Shown here: positions 1 to 13,499 of the stretch, one piece after another
Layout of the letters: each line of letters starts with the position of its first letter
Numbering within the stretch: the stretch's first letter is position 1
NCBI GenBank assembly: GCA_024867545.1
Contig: JANFNE010000049.1
Location: 248,001-312,000 of the forward strand
Reading direction: 5' to 3'
Length of the DNA: 64,000 nucleotides
Origin: Phytopythium helicoides
Taxonomy: Eukaryota; Oomycota; Peronosporomycetes; Pythiales; Pythiaceae
Program-made: the position numbers and the translations under genes
Notes under the pieces: model-generated
The model's database searches: none
The model's input: the letters and a program-made list of their open reading frames with translations, nothing else
Told to the model about the DNA's origin: nothing

Positions 1-592
1 CATTTTCCACCAATCAAAACACAACAAGAACAACCACCACCACACAAAAACAATTACAACACAATTACAAACACAACTACAACAACAAACTACACACACG
101 CACCACACCATCTACACCCCCTTTTGCAAATCCGACACCGACACGAACTCCCATTTTGTTTGCTTTTTATTTTTTTGTTTGGTTGTTTTTGTTCTTGTTG
201 TCAGCTTGTCGGAGGCTTTGCGTCTGCTTTTACTTTGTCCAGTTCGAAAGTCAATTGGCTTGCCACATAACCAATCAATCAATCAATCAATTGATCTAAA
301 TAAACAAACAAACAAACAAACAAACAAAGCAAAACAACAGCAAGGGAATCCACACACAAACACATGTAATGAAATAGTATCAATACAAACCGAGCCGAAC
401 CGAGCCGCCGCGAGCCACAAAAACAATAACAAAGCTGCTCTTTGCACCTGCACCTGCATGCTACAAGGAGCGTCAAGGCAAGAATAGCGCGAGCAAAAGA
501 AGCTGGTCGCGCGAGGCAAGCAGCATAGGGAGAGACAAGTTCACTCGATGGCCACTGTGGAGGTGGAGACAGAGCGACCGAGTGAAGAAGAG

Positions 593-665
593 TACGCGAT
601 GCGGGACTCGAACCCGCAACCCCCAGATTCGAAGTCTGATACGCTATCCATTGCGCCAATCGCGC
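593..665 (-). tRNA. tRNA-Arg(TCG), copy 1
   Basis: Read on the minus strand this folds as a standard 73-nt cloverleaf: 7-bp acceptor stem with a G1-U72 wobble, D stem GCGC/GCGU with an 8-nt loop, anticodon stem closed by a U-G pair with loop CTTCGAA, five-base variable loop, a perfect 5-bp T stem around TTCGAGT, and discriminator A73. The anticodon TCG reads the arginine codon CGA. The A box (TGGCGCAATGG) and B box (GGTTCGAGTCC) fit the RNA polymerase III consensus. There is no intron and no encoded CCA. No T-run terminator follows directly; the first TTTT on this strand is about 95 nt past the 3' end. Confidence 0.97.
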
Positions 666-1270
666 CTCGAAAATATCACATTTTCCACCAATCAAAACAC
701 AACAAGAACAACCACCACCACACAAAAACAATTACAACACAATTACAAACACAACTACAACAACAAACTACACACACGCACCACACCATCTACACCCCCT
801 TTTGCAAATCCGACACCGACACGAACTCCCATTTTGTTTGCTTTTTATTTTTTTGTTTGGTTGTTTTTGTTCTTGTTGTCAGCTTGTCGGAGGCTTTGCG
901 TCTGCTTTTACTTTGTCCAGTTCGAAAGTCAATTGGCTTGCCACATAACCAATCAATCAATCAATCAATTGATCTAAATAAACAAACAAACAAACAAACA
1001 AACAAAGCAAAACAACAGCAAGGGAATCCACACACAAACACATGTAATGAAATAGTATCAATACAAACCGAGCCGAACCGAGCCGCCGCGAGCCACAAAA
1101 ACAATAACAAAGCTGCTCTTTGCACCTGCACCTGCATGCTACAAGGAGCGTCAAGGCAAGAATAGCGCGAGCAAAAGAAGCTGGTCGCGCGAGGCAAGCA
1201 GCATAGGGAGAGACAAGTTCACTCGATGGCCACTGTGGAGGTGGAGACAGAGCGACCGAGTGAAGAAGAG

Positions 1271-1343
1271 TACGCGATGCGGGACTCGAACCCGCAACCC
1301 CCAGATTCGAAGTCTGATACGCTATCCATTGCGCCAATCGCGC
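1271..1343 (-). tRNA. tRNA-Arg(TCG), copy 2
   Basis: By eye identical to copy 1, which begins 678 bp to the left. Confidence 0.97.
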
Positions 1344-1949
1344 CTCGAAAATATCACATTTTCCACCAATCAAAACACAACAAGAACAACCACCACCACA
1401 CAAAAACAATTACAACACAATTACAAACACAACTACAACAACAAACTACACACACGCACCACACCATCTACACCCCCTTTTGCAAATCCGACACCGACAC
1501 GAACTCCCATTTTGTTTGCTTTTTATTTTTTTTGTTTGGTTGTTTTTGTTCTTGTTGTCAGCTTGTCGGAGGCTTTGCGTCTGCTTTTACTTTGTCCAGT
1601 TCGAAAGTCAATTGGCTTGCCACATAACCAATCAATCAATCAATCAATTGATCTAAATAAACAAACAAACAAACAAACAAACAAAGCAAAACAACAGCAA
1701 GGGAATCCACACACAAACACATGTAATGAAATAGTATCAATACAAACCGAGCCGAACCGAGCCGCCGCGAGCCACAAAAACAATAACAAAGCTGCTCTTT
1801 GCACCTGCACCTGCATGCTACAAGGAGCGTCAAGGCAAGAATAGCGCGAGCAAAAGAAGCTGGTCGCGCGAGGCAAGCAGCATAGGGAGAGACAAGTTCA
1901 CTCGATGGCCACTGTGGAGGTGGAGACAGAGCGACCGAGTGAAGAAGAG

Positions 1950-2022
1950 TACGCGATGCGGGACTCGAACCCGCAACCCCCAGATTCGAAGTCTGATACG
2001 CTATCCATTGCGCCAATCGCGC
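1950..2022 (-). tRNA. tRNA-Arg(TCG), copy 3
   Basis: Same gene; 679 bp from copy 2, whose spacer has an eight-T run. Confidence 0.97.
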
Positions 2023-2628
2023 CTCGAAAATATCACATTTTCCACCAATCAAAACACAACAAGAACAACCACCACCACACAAAAACAATTACAACACAAT
2101 TACAAACACAACTACAACAACAAACTACACACACGCACCACACCATCTACACCCCCTTTTGCAAATCCGACACCGACACGAACTCCCATTTTGTTTGCTT
2201 TTTATTTTTTTTGTTTGGTTGTTTTTGTTCTTGTTGTCAGCTTGTCGGAGGCTTTGCGTCTGCTTTTACTTTGTCCAGTTCGAAAGTCAATTGGCTTGCC
2301 ACATAACCAATCAATCAATCAATCAATTGATCTAAATAAACAAACAAACAAACAAACAAACAAAGCAAAACAACAGCAAGGGAATCCACACACAAACACA
2401 TGTAATGAAATAGTATCAATACAAACCGAGCCGAACCGAGCCGCCGCGAGCCACAAAAACAATAACAAAGCTGCTCTTTGCACCTGCACCTGCATGCTAC
2501 AAGGAGCGTCAAGGCAAGAATAGCGCGAGCAAAAGAAGCTGGTCGCGCGAGGCAAGCAGCATAGGGAGAGACAAGTTCACTCGATGGCCACTGTGGAGGT
2601 GGAGACAGAGCGACCGAGTGAAGAAGAG

Positions 2629-2701
2629 TACGCGATGCGGGACTCGAACCCGCAACCCCCAGATTCGAAGTCTGATACGCTATCCATTGCGCCAATCGCG
2701 C
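2629..2701 (-). tRNA. tRNA-Arg(TCG), copy 4
   Basis: Same gene; 679 bp from copy 3. Confidence 0.97.
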
Positions 2702-3307
2702 CTCGAAAATATCACATTTTCCACCAATCAAAACACAACAAGAACAACCACCACCACACAAAAACAATTACAACACAATTACAAACACAACTACAACAAC
2801 AAACTACACACACGCACCACACCATCTACACCCCCTTTTGCAAATCCGACACCGACACGAACTCCCATTTTGTTTGCTTTTTATTTTTTTTGTTTGGTTG
2901 TTTTTGTTCTTGTTGTCAGCTTGTCGGAGGCTTTGCGTCTGCTTTTACTTTGTCCAGTTCGAAAGTCAATTGGCTTGCCACATAACCAATCAATCAATCA
3001 ATCAATTGATCTAAATAAACAAACAAACAAACAAACAAACAAAGCAAAACAACAGCAAGGGAATCCACACACAAACACATGTAATGAAATAGTATCAATA
3101 CAAACCGAGCCGAACCGAGCCGCCGCGAGCCACAAAAACAATAACAAAGCTGCTCTTTGCACCTGCACCTGCATGCTACAAGGAGCGTCAAGGCAAGAAT
3201 AGCGCGAGCAAAAGAAGCTGGTCGCGCGAGGCAAGCAGCATAGGGAGAGACAAGTTCACTCGATGGCCACTGTGGAGGTGGAGACAGAGCGACCGAGTGA
3301 AGAAGAG

Positions 3308-3380
3308 TACGCGATGCGGGACTCGAACCCGCAACCCCCAGATTCGAAGTCTGATACGCTATCCATTGCGCCAATCGCGC
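3308..3380 (-). tRNA. tRNA-Arg(TCG), copy 5
   Basis: Same gene; 679 bp from copy 4. Confidence 0.97.
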
Positions 3381-3985
3381 CTCGAAAATATCACATTTTC
3401 CACCAATCAAAACACAACAAGAACAACCACCACCACACAAAAACAATTACAACACAATTACAAACACAACTACAACAACAAACTACACACACGCACCACA
3501 CCATCTACACCCCCTTTTGCAAATCCGACACCGACACGAACTCCCATTTTGTTTGCTTTTTATTTTTTTGTTTGGTTGTTTTTGTTCTTGTTGTCAGCTT
3601 GTCGGAGGCTTTGCGTCTGCTTTTACTTTGTCCAGTTCGAAAGTCAATTGGCTTGCCACATAACCAATCAATCAATCAATCAATTGATCTAAATAAACAA
3701 ACAAACAAACAAACAAACAAAGCAAAACAACAGCAAGGGAATCCACACACAAACACATGTAATGAAATAGTATCAATACAAACCGAGCCGAACCGAGCCG
3801 CCGCGAGCCACAAAAACAATAACAAAGCTGCTCTTTGCACCTGCACCTGCATGCTACAAGGAGCGTCAAGGCAAGAATAGCGCGAGCAAAAGAAGCTGGT
3901 CGCGCGAGGCAAGCAGCATAGGGAGAGACAAGTTCACTCGATGGCCACTGTGGAGGTGGAGACAGAGCGACCGAGTGAAGAAGAG

Positions 3986-4058
3986 TACGCGATGCGGGAC
4001 TCGAACCCGCAACCCCCAGATTCGAAGTCTGATACGCTATCCATTGCGCCAATCGCGC
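3986..4058 (-). tRNA. tRNA-Arg(TCG), copy 6
   Basis: Same gene; 678 bp from copy 5. Confidence 0.97.
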
Positions 4059-4664
4059 CTCGAAAATATCACATTTTCCACCAATCAAAACACAACAAGA
4101 ACAACCACCACCACACAAAAACAATTACAACACAATTACAAACACAACTACAACAACAAACTACACACACGCACCACACCATCTACACCCCCTTTTGCAA
4201 ATCCGACACCGACACGAACTCCCATTTTGTTTGCTTTTTATTTTTTTTGTTTGGTTGTTTTTGTTCTTGTTGTCAGCTTGTCGGAGGCTTTGCGTCTGCT
4301 TTTACTTTGTCCAGTTCGAAAGTCAATTGGCTTGCCACATAACCAATCAATCAATCAATCAATTGATCTAAATAAACAAACAAACAAACAAACAAACAAA
4401 GCAAAACAACAGCAAGGGAATCCACACACAAACACATGTAATGAAATAGTATCAATACAAACCGAGCCGAACCGAGCCGCCGCGAGCCACAAAAACAATA
4501 ACAAAGCTGCTCTTTGCACCTGCACCTGCATGCTACAAGGAGCGTCAAGGCAAGAATAGCGCGAGCAAAAGAAGCTGGTCGCGCGAGGCAAGCAGCATAG
4601 GGAGAGACAAGTTCACTCGATGGCCACTGTGGAGGTGGAGACAGAGCGACCGAGTGAAGAAGAG

Positions 4665-4737
4665 TACGCGATGCGGGACTCGAACCCGCAACCCCCAGAT
4701 TCGAAGTCTGATACGCTATCCATTGCGCCAATCGCGC
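4665..4737 (-). tRNA. tRNA-Arg(TCG), copy 7
   Basis: Same gene; 679 bp from copy 6. Confidence 0.97.
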
Positions 4738-5342
4738 CTCGAAAATATCACATTTTCCACCAATCAAAACACAACAAGAACAACCACCACCACACAAAAA
4801 CAATTACAACACAATTACAAACACAACTACAACAACAAACTACACACACGCACCACACCATCTACACCCCCTTTTGCAAATCCGACACCGACACGAACTC
4901 CCATTTTGTTTGCTTTTTATTTTTTTGTTTGGTTGTTTTTGTTCTTGTTGTCAGCTTGTCGGAGGCTTTGCGTCTGCTTTTACTTTGTCCAGTTCGAAAG
5001 TCAATTGGCTTGCCACATAACCAATCAATCAATCAATCAATTGATCTAAATAAACAAACAAACAAACAAACAAACAAAGCAAAACAACAGCAAGGGAATC
5101 CACACACAAACACATGTAATGAAATAGTATCAATACAAACCGAGCCGAACCGAGCCGCCGCGAGCCACAAAAACAATAACAAAGCTGCTCTTTGCACCTG
5201 CACCTGCATGCTACAAGGAGCGTCAAGGCAAGAATAGCGCGAGCAAAAGAAGCTGGTCGCGCGAGGCAAGCAGCATAGGGAGAGACAAGTTCACTCGATG
5301 GCCACTGTGGAGGTGGAGACAGAGCGACCGAGTGAAGAAGAG

Positions 5343-5415
5343 TACGCGATGCGGGACTCGAACCCGCAACCCCCAGATTCGAAGTCTGATACGCTATCCA
5401 TTGCGCCAATCGCGC
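5343..5415 (-). tRNA. tRNA-Arg(TCG), copy 8
   Basis: Same gene; the spacer to its right carries one extra CAAA, giving 682 bp to copy 9. Confidence 0.97.
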
Positions 5416-6024
5416 CTCGAAAATATCACATTTTCCACCAATCAAAACACAACAAGAACAACCACCACCACACAAAAACAATTACAACACAATTACAAAC
5501 ACAACTACAACAACAAACTACACACACGCACCACACCATCTACACCCCCTTTTGCAAATCCGACACCGACACGAACTCCCATTTTGTTTGCTTTTTATTT
5601 TTTTGTTTGGTTGTTTTTGTTCTTGTTGTCAGCTTGTCGGAGGCTTTGCGTCTGCTTTTACTTTGTCCAGTTCGAAAGTCAATTGGCTTGCCACATAACC
5701 AATCAATCAATCAATCAATTGATCTAAATAAACAAACAAACAAACAAACAAACAAACAAAGCAAAACAACAGCAAGGGAATCCACACACAAACACATGTA
5801 ATGAAATAGTATCAATACAAACCGAGCCGAACCGAGCCGCCGCGAGCCACAAAAACAATAACAAAGCTGCTCTTTGCACCTGCACCTGCATGCTACAAGG
5901 AGCGTCAAGGCAAGAATAGCGCGAGCAAAAGAAGCTGGTCGCGCGAGGCAAGCAGCATAGGGAGAGACAAGTTCACTCGATGGCCACTGTGGAGGTGGAG
6001 ACAGAGCGACCGAGTGAAGAAGAG

Positions 6025-6097
6025 TACGCGATGCGGGACTCGAACCCGCAACCCCCAGATTCGAAGTCTGATACGCTATCCATTGCGCCAATCGCGC
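6025..6097 (-). tRNA. tRNA-Arg(TCG), copy 9
   Basis: Same gene; 679 bp to copy 10. Confidence 0.97.
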
Positions 6098-6703
6098 CTC
6101 GAAAATATCACATTTTCCACCAATCAAAACACAACAAGAACAACCACCACCACACAAAAACAATTACAACACAATTACAAACACAACTACAACAACAAAC
6201 TACACACACGCACCACACCATCTACACCCCCTTTTGCAAATCCGACACCGACACGAACTCCCATTTTGTTTGCTTTTTATTTTTTTTGTTTGGTTGTTTT
6301 TGTTCTTGTTGTCAGCTTGTCGGAGGCTTTGCGTCTGCTTTTACTTTGTCCAGTTCGAAAGTCAATTGGCTTGCCACATAACCAATCAATCAATCAATCA
6401 ATTGATCTAAATAAACAAACAAACAAACAAACAAACAAAGCAAAACAACAGCAAGGGAATCCACACACAAACACATGTAATGAAATAGTATCAATACAAA
6501 CCGAGCCGAACCGAGCCGCCGCGAGCCACAAAAACAATAACAAAGCTGCTCTTTGCACCTGCACCTGCATGCTACAAGGAGCGTCAAGGCAAGAATAGCG
6601 CGAGCAAAAGAAGCTGGTCGCGCGAGGCAAGCAGCATAGGGAGAGACAAGTTCACTCGATGGCCACTGTGGAGGTGGAGACAGAGCGACCGAGTGAAGAA
6701 GAG

Positions 6704-6776
6704 TACGCGATGCGGGACTCGAACCCGCAACCCCCAGATTCGAAGTCTGATACGCTATCCATTGCGCCAATCGCGC
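6704..6776 (-). tRNA. tRNA-Arg(TCG), copy 10
   Basis: Same gene; nine-T run in the right-hand spacer, 680 bp to copy 11. Confidence 0.97.
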
Positions 6777-7383
6777 CTCGAAAATATCACATTTTCCACC
6801 AATCAAAACACAACAAGAACAACCACCACCACACAAAAACAATTACAACACAATTACAAACACAACTACAACAACAAACTACACACACGCACCACACCAT
6901 CTACACCCCCTTTTGCAAATCCGACACCGACACGAACTCCCATTTTGTTTGCTTTTTATTTTTTTTTGTTTGGTTGTTTTTGTTCTTGTTGTCAGCTTGT
7001 CGGAGGCTTTGCGTCTGCTTTTACTTTGTCCAGTTCGAAAGTCAATTGGCTTGCCACATAACCAATCAATCAATCAATCAATTGATCTAAATAAACAAAC
7101 AAACAAACAAACAAACAAAGCAAAACAACAGCAAGGGAATCCACACACAAACACATGTAATGAAATAGTATCAATACAAACCGAGCCGAACCGAGCCGCC
7201 GCGAGCCACAAAAACAATAACAAAGCTGCTCTTTGCACCTGCACCTGCATGCTACAAGGAGCGTCAAGGCAAGAATAGCGCGAGCAAAAGAAGCTGGTCG
7301 CGCGAGGCAAGCAGCATAGGGAGAGACAAGTTCACTCGATGGCCACTGTGGAGGTGGAGACAGAGCGACCGAGTGAAGAAGAG

Positions 7384-7456
7384 TACGCGATGCGGGACTC
7401 GAACCCGCAACCCCCAGATTCGAAGTCTGATACGCTATCCATTGCGCCAATCGCGC
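7384..7456 (-). tRNA. tRNA-Arg(TCG), copy 11
   Basis: Same gene; extra CAAA in the right-hand spacer, 682 bp to copy 12. Confidence 0.97.
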
Positions 7457-8065
7457 CTCGAAAATATCACATTTTCCACCAATCAAAACACAACAAGAAC
7501 AACCACCACCACACAAAAACAATTACAACACAATTACAAACACAACTACAACAACAAACTACACACACGCACCACACCATCTACACCCCCTTTTGCAAAT
7601 CCGACACCGACACGAACTCCCATTTTGTTTGCTTTTTATTTTTTTGTTTGGTTGTTTTTGTTCTTGTTGTCAGCTTGTCGGAGGCTTTGCGTCTGCTTTT
7701 ACTTTGTCCAGTTCGAAAGTCAATTGGCTTGCCACATAACCAATCAATCAATCAATCAATTGATCTAAATAAACAAACAAACAAACAAACAAACAAACAA
7801 AGCAAAACAACAGCAAGGGAATCCACACACAAACACATGTAATGAAATAGTATCAATACAAACCGAGCCGAACCGAGCCGCCGCGAGCCACAAAAACAAT
7901 AACAAAGCTGCTCTTTGCACCTGCACCTGCATGCTACAAGGAGCGTCAAGGCAAGAATAGCGCGAGCAAAAGAAGCTGGTCGCGCGAGGCAAGCAGCATA
8001 GGGAGAGACAAGTTCACTCGATGGCCACTGTGGAGGTGGAGACAGAGCGACCGAGTGAAGAAGAG

Positions 8066-8138
8066 TACGCGATGCGGGACTCGAACCCGCAACCCCCAGA
8101 TTCGAAGTCTGATACGCTATCCATTGCGCCAATCGCGC
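8066..8138 (-). tRNA. tRNA-Arg(TCG), copy 12
   Basis: Same gene; eight-T run plus extra CAAA, 683 bp to copy 13, the longest unit. Confidence 0.97.
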
Positions 8139-8748
8139 CTCGAAAATATCACATTTTCCACCAATCAAAACACAACAAGAACAACCACCACCACACAAAA
8201 ACAATTACAACACAATTACAAACACAACTACAACAACAAACTACACACACGCACCACACCATCTACACCCCCTTTTGCAAATCCGACACCGACACGAACT
8301 CCCATTTTGTTTGCTTTTTATTTTTTTTGTTTGGTTGTTTTTGTTCTTGTTGTCAGCTTGTCGGAGGCTTTGCGTCTGCTTTTACTTTGTCCAGTTCGAA
8401 AGTCAATTGGCTTGCCACATAACCAATCAATCAATCAATCAATTGATCTAAATAAACAAACAAACAAACAAACAAACAAACAAAGCAAAACAACAGCAAG
8501 GGAATCCACACACAAACACATGTAATGAAATAGTATCAATACAAACCGAGCCGAACCGAGCCGCCGCGAGCCACAAAAACAATAACAAAGCTGCTCTTTG
8601 CACCTGCACCTGCATGCTACAAGGAGCGTCAAGGCAAGAATAGCGCGAGCAAAAGAAGCTGGTCGCGCGAGGCAAGCAGCATAGGGAGAGACAAGTTCAC
8701 TCGATGGCCACTGTGGAGGTGGAGACAGAGCGACCGAGTGAAGAAGAG

Positions 8749-8821
8749 TACGCGATGCGGGACTCGAACCCGCAACCCCCAGATTCGAAGTCTGATACGC
8801 TATCCATTGCGCCAATCGCGC
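8749..8821 (-). tRNA. tRNA-Arg(TCG), copy 13
   Basis: Same gene; nine-T run like copy 10, 680 bp to copy 14. Confidence 0.97.
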
Positions 8822-9428
8822 CTCGAAAATATCACATTTTCCACCAATCAAAACACAACAAGAACAACCACCACCACACAAAAACAATTACAACACAATT
8901 ACAAACACAACTACAACAACAAACTACACACACGCACCACACCATCTACACCCCCTTTTGCAAATCCGACACCGACACGAACTCCCATTTTGTTTGCTTT
9001 TTATTTTTTTTTGTTTGGTTGTTTTTGTTCTTGTTGTCAGCTTGTCGGAGGCTTTGCGTCTGCTTTTACTTTGTCCAGTTCGAAAGTCAATTGGCTTGCC
9101 ACATAACCAATCAATCAATCAATCAATTGATCTAAATAAACAAACAAACAAACAAACAAACAAAGCAAAACAACAGCAAGGGAATCCACACACAAACACA
9201 TGTAATGAAATAGTATCAATACAAACCGAGCCGAACCGAGCCGCCGCGAGCCACAAAAACAATAACAAAGCTGCTCTTTGCACCTGCACCTGCATGCTAC
9301 AAGGAGCGTCAAGGCAAGAATAGCGCGAGCAAAAGAAGCTGGTCGCGCGAGGCAAGCAGCATAGGGAGAGACAAGTTCACTCGATGGCCACTGTGGAGGT
9401 GGAGACAGAGCGACCGAGTGAAGAAGAG

Positions 9429-9501
9429 TACGCGATGCGGGACTCGAACCCGCAACCCCCAGATTCGAAGTCTGATACGCTATCCATTGCGCCAATCGCG
9501 C
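9429..9501 (-). tRNA. tRNA-Arg(TCG), copy 14
   Basis: Same gene; first spacer with CTAAACAAAC in place of CTAAATAAAC. Confidence 0.97.
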
Positions 9502-10106
9502 CTCGAAAATATCACATTTTCCACCAATCAAAACACAACAAGAACAACCACCACCACACAAAAACAATTACAACACAATTACAAACACAACTACAACAAC
9601 AAACTACACACACGCACCACACCATCTACACCCCCTTTTGCAAATCCGACACCGACACGAACTCCCATTTTGTTTGCTTTTTATTTTTTTGTTTGGTTGT
9701 TTTTGTTCTTGTTGTCAGCTTGTCGGAGGCTTTGCGTCTGCTTTTACTTTGTCCAGTTCGAAAGTCAATTGGCTTGCCACATAACCAATCAATCAATCAA
9801 TCAATTGATCTAAACAAACAAACAAACAAACAAACAAACAAAGCAAAACAACAGCAAGGGAATCCACACACAAACACATGTAATGAAATAGTATCAATAC
9901 AAACCGAGCCGAACCGAGCCGCCGCGAGCCACAAAAACAATAACAAAGCTGCTCTTTGCACCTGCACCTGCATGCTACAAGGAGCGTCAAGGCAAGAATA
10001 GCGCGAGCAAAAGAAGCTGGTCGCGCGAGGCAAGCAGCATAGGGAGAGACAAGTTCACTCGATGGCCACTGTGGAGGTGGAGACAGAGCGACCGAGTGAA
10101 GAAGAG

Positions 10107-10179
10107 TACGCGATGCGGGACTCGAACCCGCAACCCCCAGATTCGAAGTCTGATACGCTATCCATTGCGCCAATCGCGC
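10107..10179 (-). tRNA. tRNA-Arg(TCG), copy 15
   Basis: Same gene; CTAAACAAAC spacer variant. Confidence 0.97.
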
Positions 10180-10784
10180 CTCGAAAATATCACATTTTCC
10201 ACCAATCAAAACACAACAAGAACAACCACCACCACACAAAAACAATTACAACACAATTACAAACACAACTACAACAACAAACTACACACACGCACCACAC
10301 CATCTACACCCCCTTTTGCAAATCCGACACCGACACGAACTCCCATTTTGTTTGCTTTTTATTTTTTTGTTTGGTTGTTTTTGTTCTTGTTGTCAGCTTG
10401 TCGGAGGCTTTGCGTCTGCTTTTACTTTGTCCAGTTCGAAAGTCAATTGGCTTGCCACATAACCAATCAATCAATCAATCAATTGATCTAAACAAACAAA
10501 CAAACAAACAAACAAACAAAGCAAAACAACAGCAAGGGAATCCACACACAAACACATGTAATGAAATAGTATCAATACAAACCGAGCCGAACCGAGCCGC
10601 CGCGAGCCACAAAAACAATAACAAAGCTGCTCTTTGCACCTGCACCTGCATGCTACAAGGAGCGTCAAGGCAAGAATAGCGCGAGCAAAAGAAGCTGGTC
10701 GCGCGAGGCAAGCAGCATAGGGAGAGACAAGTTCACTCGATGGCCACTGTGGAGGTGGAGACAGAGCGACCGAGTGAAGAAGAG

Positions 10785-10857
10785 TACGCGATGCGGGACT
10801 CGAACCCGCAACCCCCAGATTCGAAGTCTGATACGCTATCCATTGCGCCAATCGCGC
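10785..10857 (-). tRNA. tRNA-Arg(TCG), copy 16
   Basis: Same gene; CTAAACAAAC variant and an altered T-rich stretch near 11030. Confidence 0.97.
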
Positions 10858-11463
10858 CTCGAAAATATCACATTTTCCACCAATCAAAACACAACAAGAA
10901 CAACCACCACCACACAAAAACAATTACAACACAATTACAAACACAACTACAACAACAAACTACACACACGCACCACACCATCTACACCCCCTTTTGCAAA
11001 TCCGACACCGACACGAACTCCCATTTTGTTTGTTTTTTTATTTTTTTGTTTGGTTGTTTTTGTTCTTGTTGTCAGCTTGTCGGAGGCTTTGCGTCTGCTT
11101 TTACTTTGTCCAGTTCGAAAGTCAATTGGCTTGCCACATAACCAATCAATCAATCAATCAATTGATCTAAACAAACAAACAAACAAACAAACAAACAAAG
11201 CAAAACAACAGCAAGGGAATCCACACACAAACACATGTAATGAAATAGTATCAATACAAACCGAGCCGAACCGAGCCGCCGCGAGCCACAAAAACAATAA
11301 CAAAGCTGCTCTTTGCACCTGCACCTGCATGCTACAAGGAGCGTCAAGGCAAGAATAGCGCGAGCAAAAGAAGCTGGTCGCGAGAAGCAAGCAGCATAGG
11401 GAGAGACAAGTTCACTCGATGGCCACTGTGGAAGTGGAGACAGAGCGACCGAGTGAAGAAGAG

Positions 11464-11536
11464 TACGCGATGCGGGACTCGAACCCGCAACCCCCAGATT
11501 CGAAGTCTGATACGCTATCCATTGCGCCAATCGCGC
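11464..11536 (-). tRNA. tRNA-Arg(TCG), copy 17 (diverged unit)
   Basis: The tRNA is unchanged, but the spacer to its right (about 11582-12007) carries many substitutions and indels. This unit is the most divergent of the array. Confidence 0.97.
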
Positions 11537-12143
11537 CTCGAAAATATCACATTTTCCACCAATCAAAACACAACAAGAACAAACACCAACACACAAAAAC
11601 AACCACAAACAACACGCACACACGCACCACACCGTATACACACACTTTTGCAAATACGACACCGACAACAACTACCTTTTTTCTGTTTTTTGCTTTCTGT
11701 GATTTGTTCTTCTTGTCAGCTTGTCGGAGGCTTTGCGTTTGCTTTTACTTTGTCCAGTTCGAAAGTCAATTGGCTTGCCACATGACCAATCAATCAACCA
11801 ATCAAGCAATCCATTGATCTACCAAACAAACAAACAAACAAACAAACAAACAAACAACTATTCGAACAAAGAAAACAAACAAAGAACAACATGGAAATCT
11901 ACACACAAACACATGTAATGAAATAGTATCAGTACAAACCGAGCCGAACCGAGCCGAACCGAGCCGCAAAAAAGCAATAACAAAGCTGCTGTTTGCACTT
12001 GCACATGCATGCTACAAGGAGCGTCAAGGCAAGAATAGCGCGAGCAAAAGAAGCTGGTCGCGAGAAGCAAGCAGCATAGGGAGAGACAAGTTCACTCGAT
12101 GGCCACTGTGGAAGTGGAGACAGAGCGACCGAGTGAAGAAGAG

Positions 12144-12216
12144 TACGCGATGCGGGACTCGAACCCGCAACCCCCAGATTCGAAGTCTGATACGCTATCC
12201 ATTGCGCCAATCGCGC
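12144..12216 (-). tRNA. tRNA-Arg(TCG), copy 18
   Basis: Same gene; its 3' trailer shares the CGAGAAGC and GAAGTGG variants with copy 17, so the diverged block reaches about 12265. Confidence 0.97.
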
Positions 12217-12821
12217 CTCGAAAATATCACATTTTCCACCAATCAAAACACAACAAGAACAAACACCAACACACAAAAACAATTACAACACAATTACAAA
12301 CACAACTACAACAACAAACTACACACACGCACCACACCATCTACACCCCCTTTTGCAAATCCGACACCGACACGAACTCCCATTTTGTTTGCTTTTTATT
12401 TTTTTGTTTGGTTGTTTTTGTTCTTGTTGTCAGCTTGTCGGAGGCTTTGCGTCTGCTTTTACTTTGTCCAGTTCGAAAGTCAATTGGCTTGCCACATAAC
12501 CAATCAATCAATCAATCAATTGATCTAAATAAACAAACAAACAAACAAACAAACAAAGCAAAACAACAGCAAGGGAATCCACACACAAACACATGTAATG
12601 AAATAGTATCAATACAAACCGAGCCGAACCGAGCCGCCGCGAGCCACAAAAACAATAACAAAGCTGCTGTTTGCACCTGCACCTGCATGCTACAAGGAGC
12701 GTCAAGGCAAGAATAGCGCGAGCAAAAGAAGCTGGTCGCGCGAGGCAAGCAGCATAGGGAGAGACAAGTTCACTCGATGGCCACTGTGGAGGTGGAGACA
12801 GAGCGACCGAGTGAAGAAGAG

Positions 12822-12894
12822 TACGCGATGCGGGACTCGAACCCGCAACCCCCAGATTCGAAGTCTGATACGCTATCCATTGCGCCAATCGCGC
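12822..12894 (-). tRNA. tRNA-Arg(TCG), copy 19
   Basis: Same gene; consensus spacer resumes here. Confidence 0.97.
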
Positions 12895-13499
12895 CTCGAA
12901 AATATCACATTTTCCACCAATCAAAACACAACAAGAACAACCACCACCACACAAAAACAATTACAACACAATTACAAACACAACTACAACAACAAACTAC
13001 ACACACGCACCACACCATCTACACCCCCTTTTGCAAATCCGACACCGACACGAACTCCCATTTTGTTTGCTTTTTATTTTTTTGTTTGGTTGTTTTTGTT
13101 CTTGTTGTCAGCTTGTCGGAGGCTTTGCGTCTGCTTTTACTTTGTCCAGTTCGAAAGTCAATTGGCTTGCCACATAACCAATCAATCAATCAATCAATTG
13201 ATCTAAATAAACAAACAAACAAACAAACAAACAAAGCAAAACAACAGCAAGGGAATCCACACACAAACACATGTAATGAAATAGTATCAATACAAACCGA
13301 GCCGAACCGAGCCGCCGCGAGCCACAAAAACAATAACAAAGCTGCTCTTTGCACCTGCACCTGCATGCTACAAGGAGCGTCAAGGCAAGAATAGCGCGAG
13401 CAAAAGAAGCTGGTCGCGCGAGGCAAGCAGCATAGGGAGAGACAAGTTCACTCGATGGCCACTGTGGAGGTGGAGACAGAGCGACCGAGTGAAGAAGAG

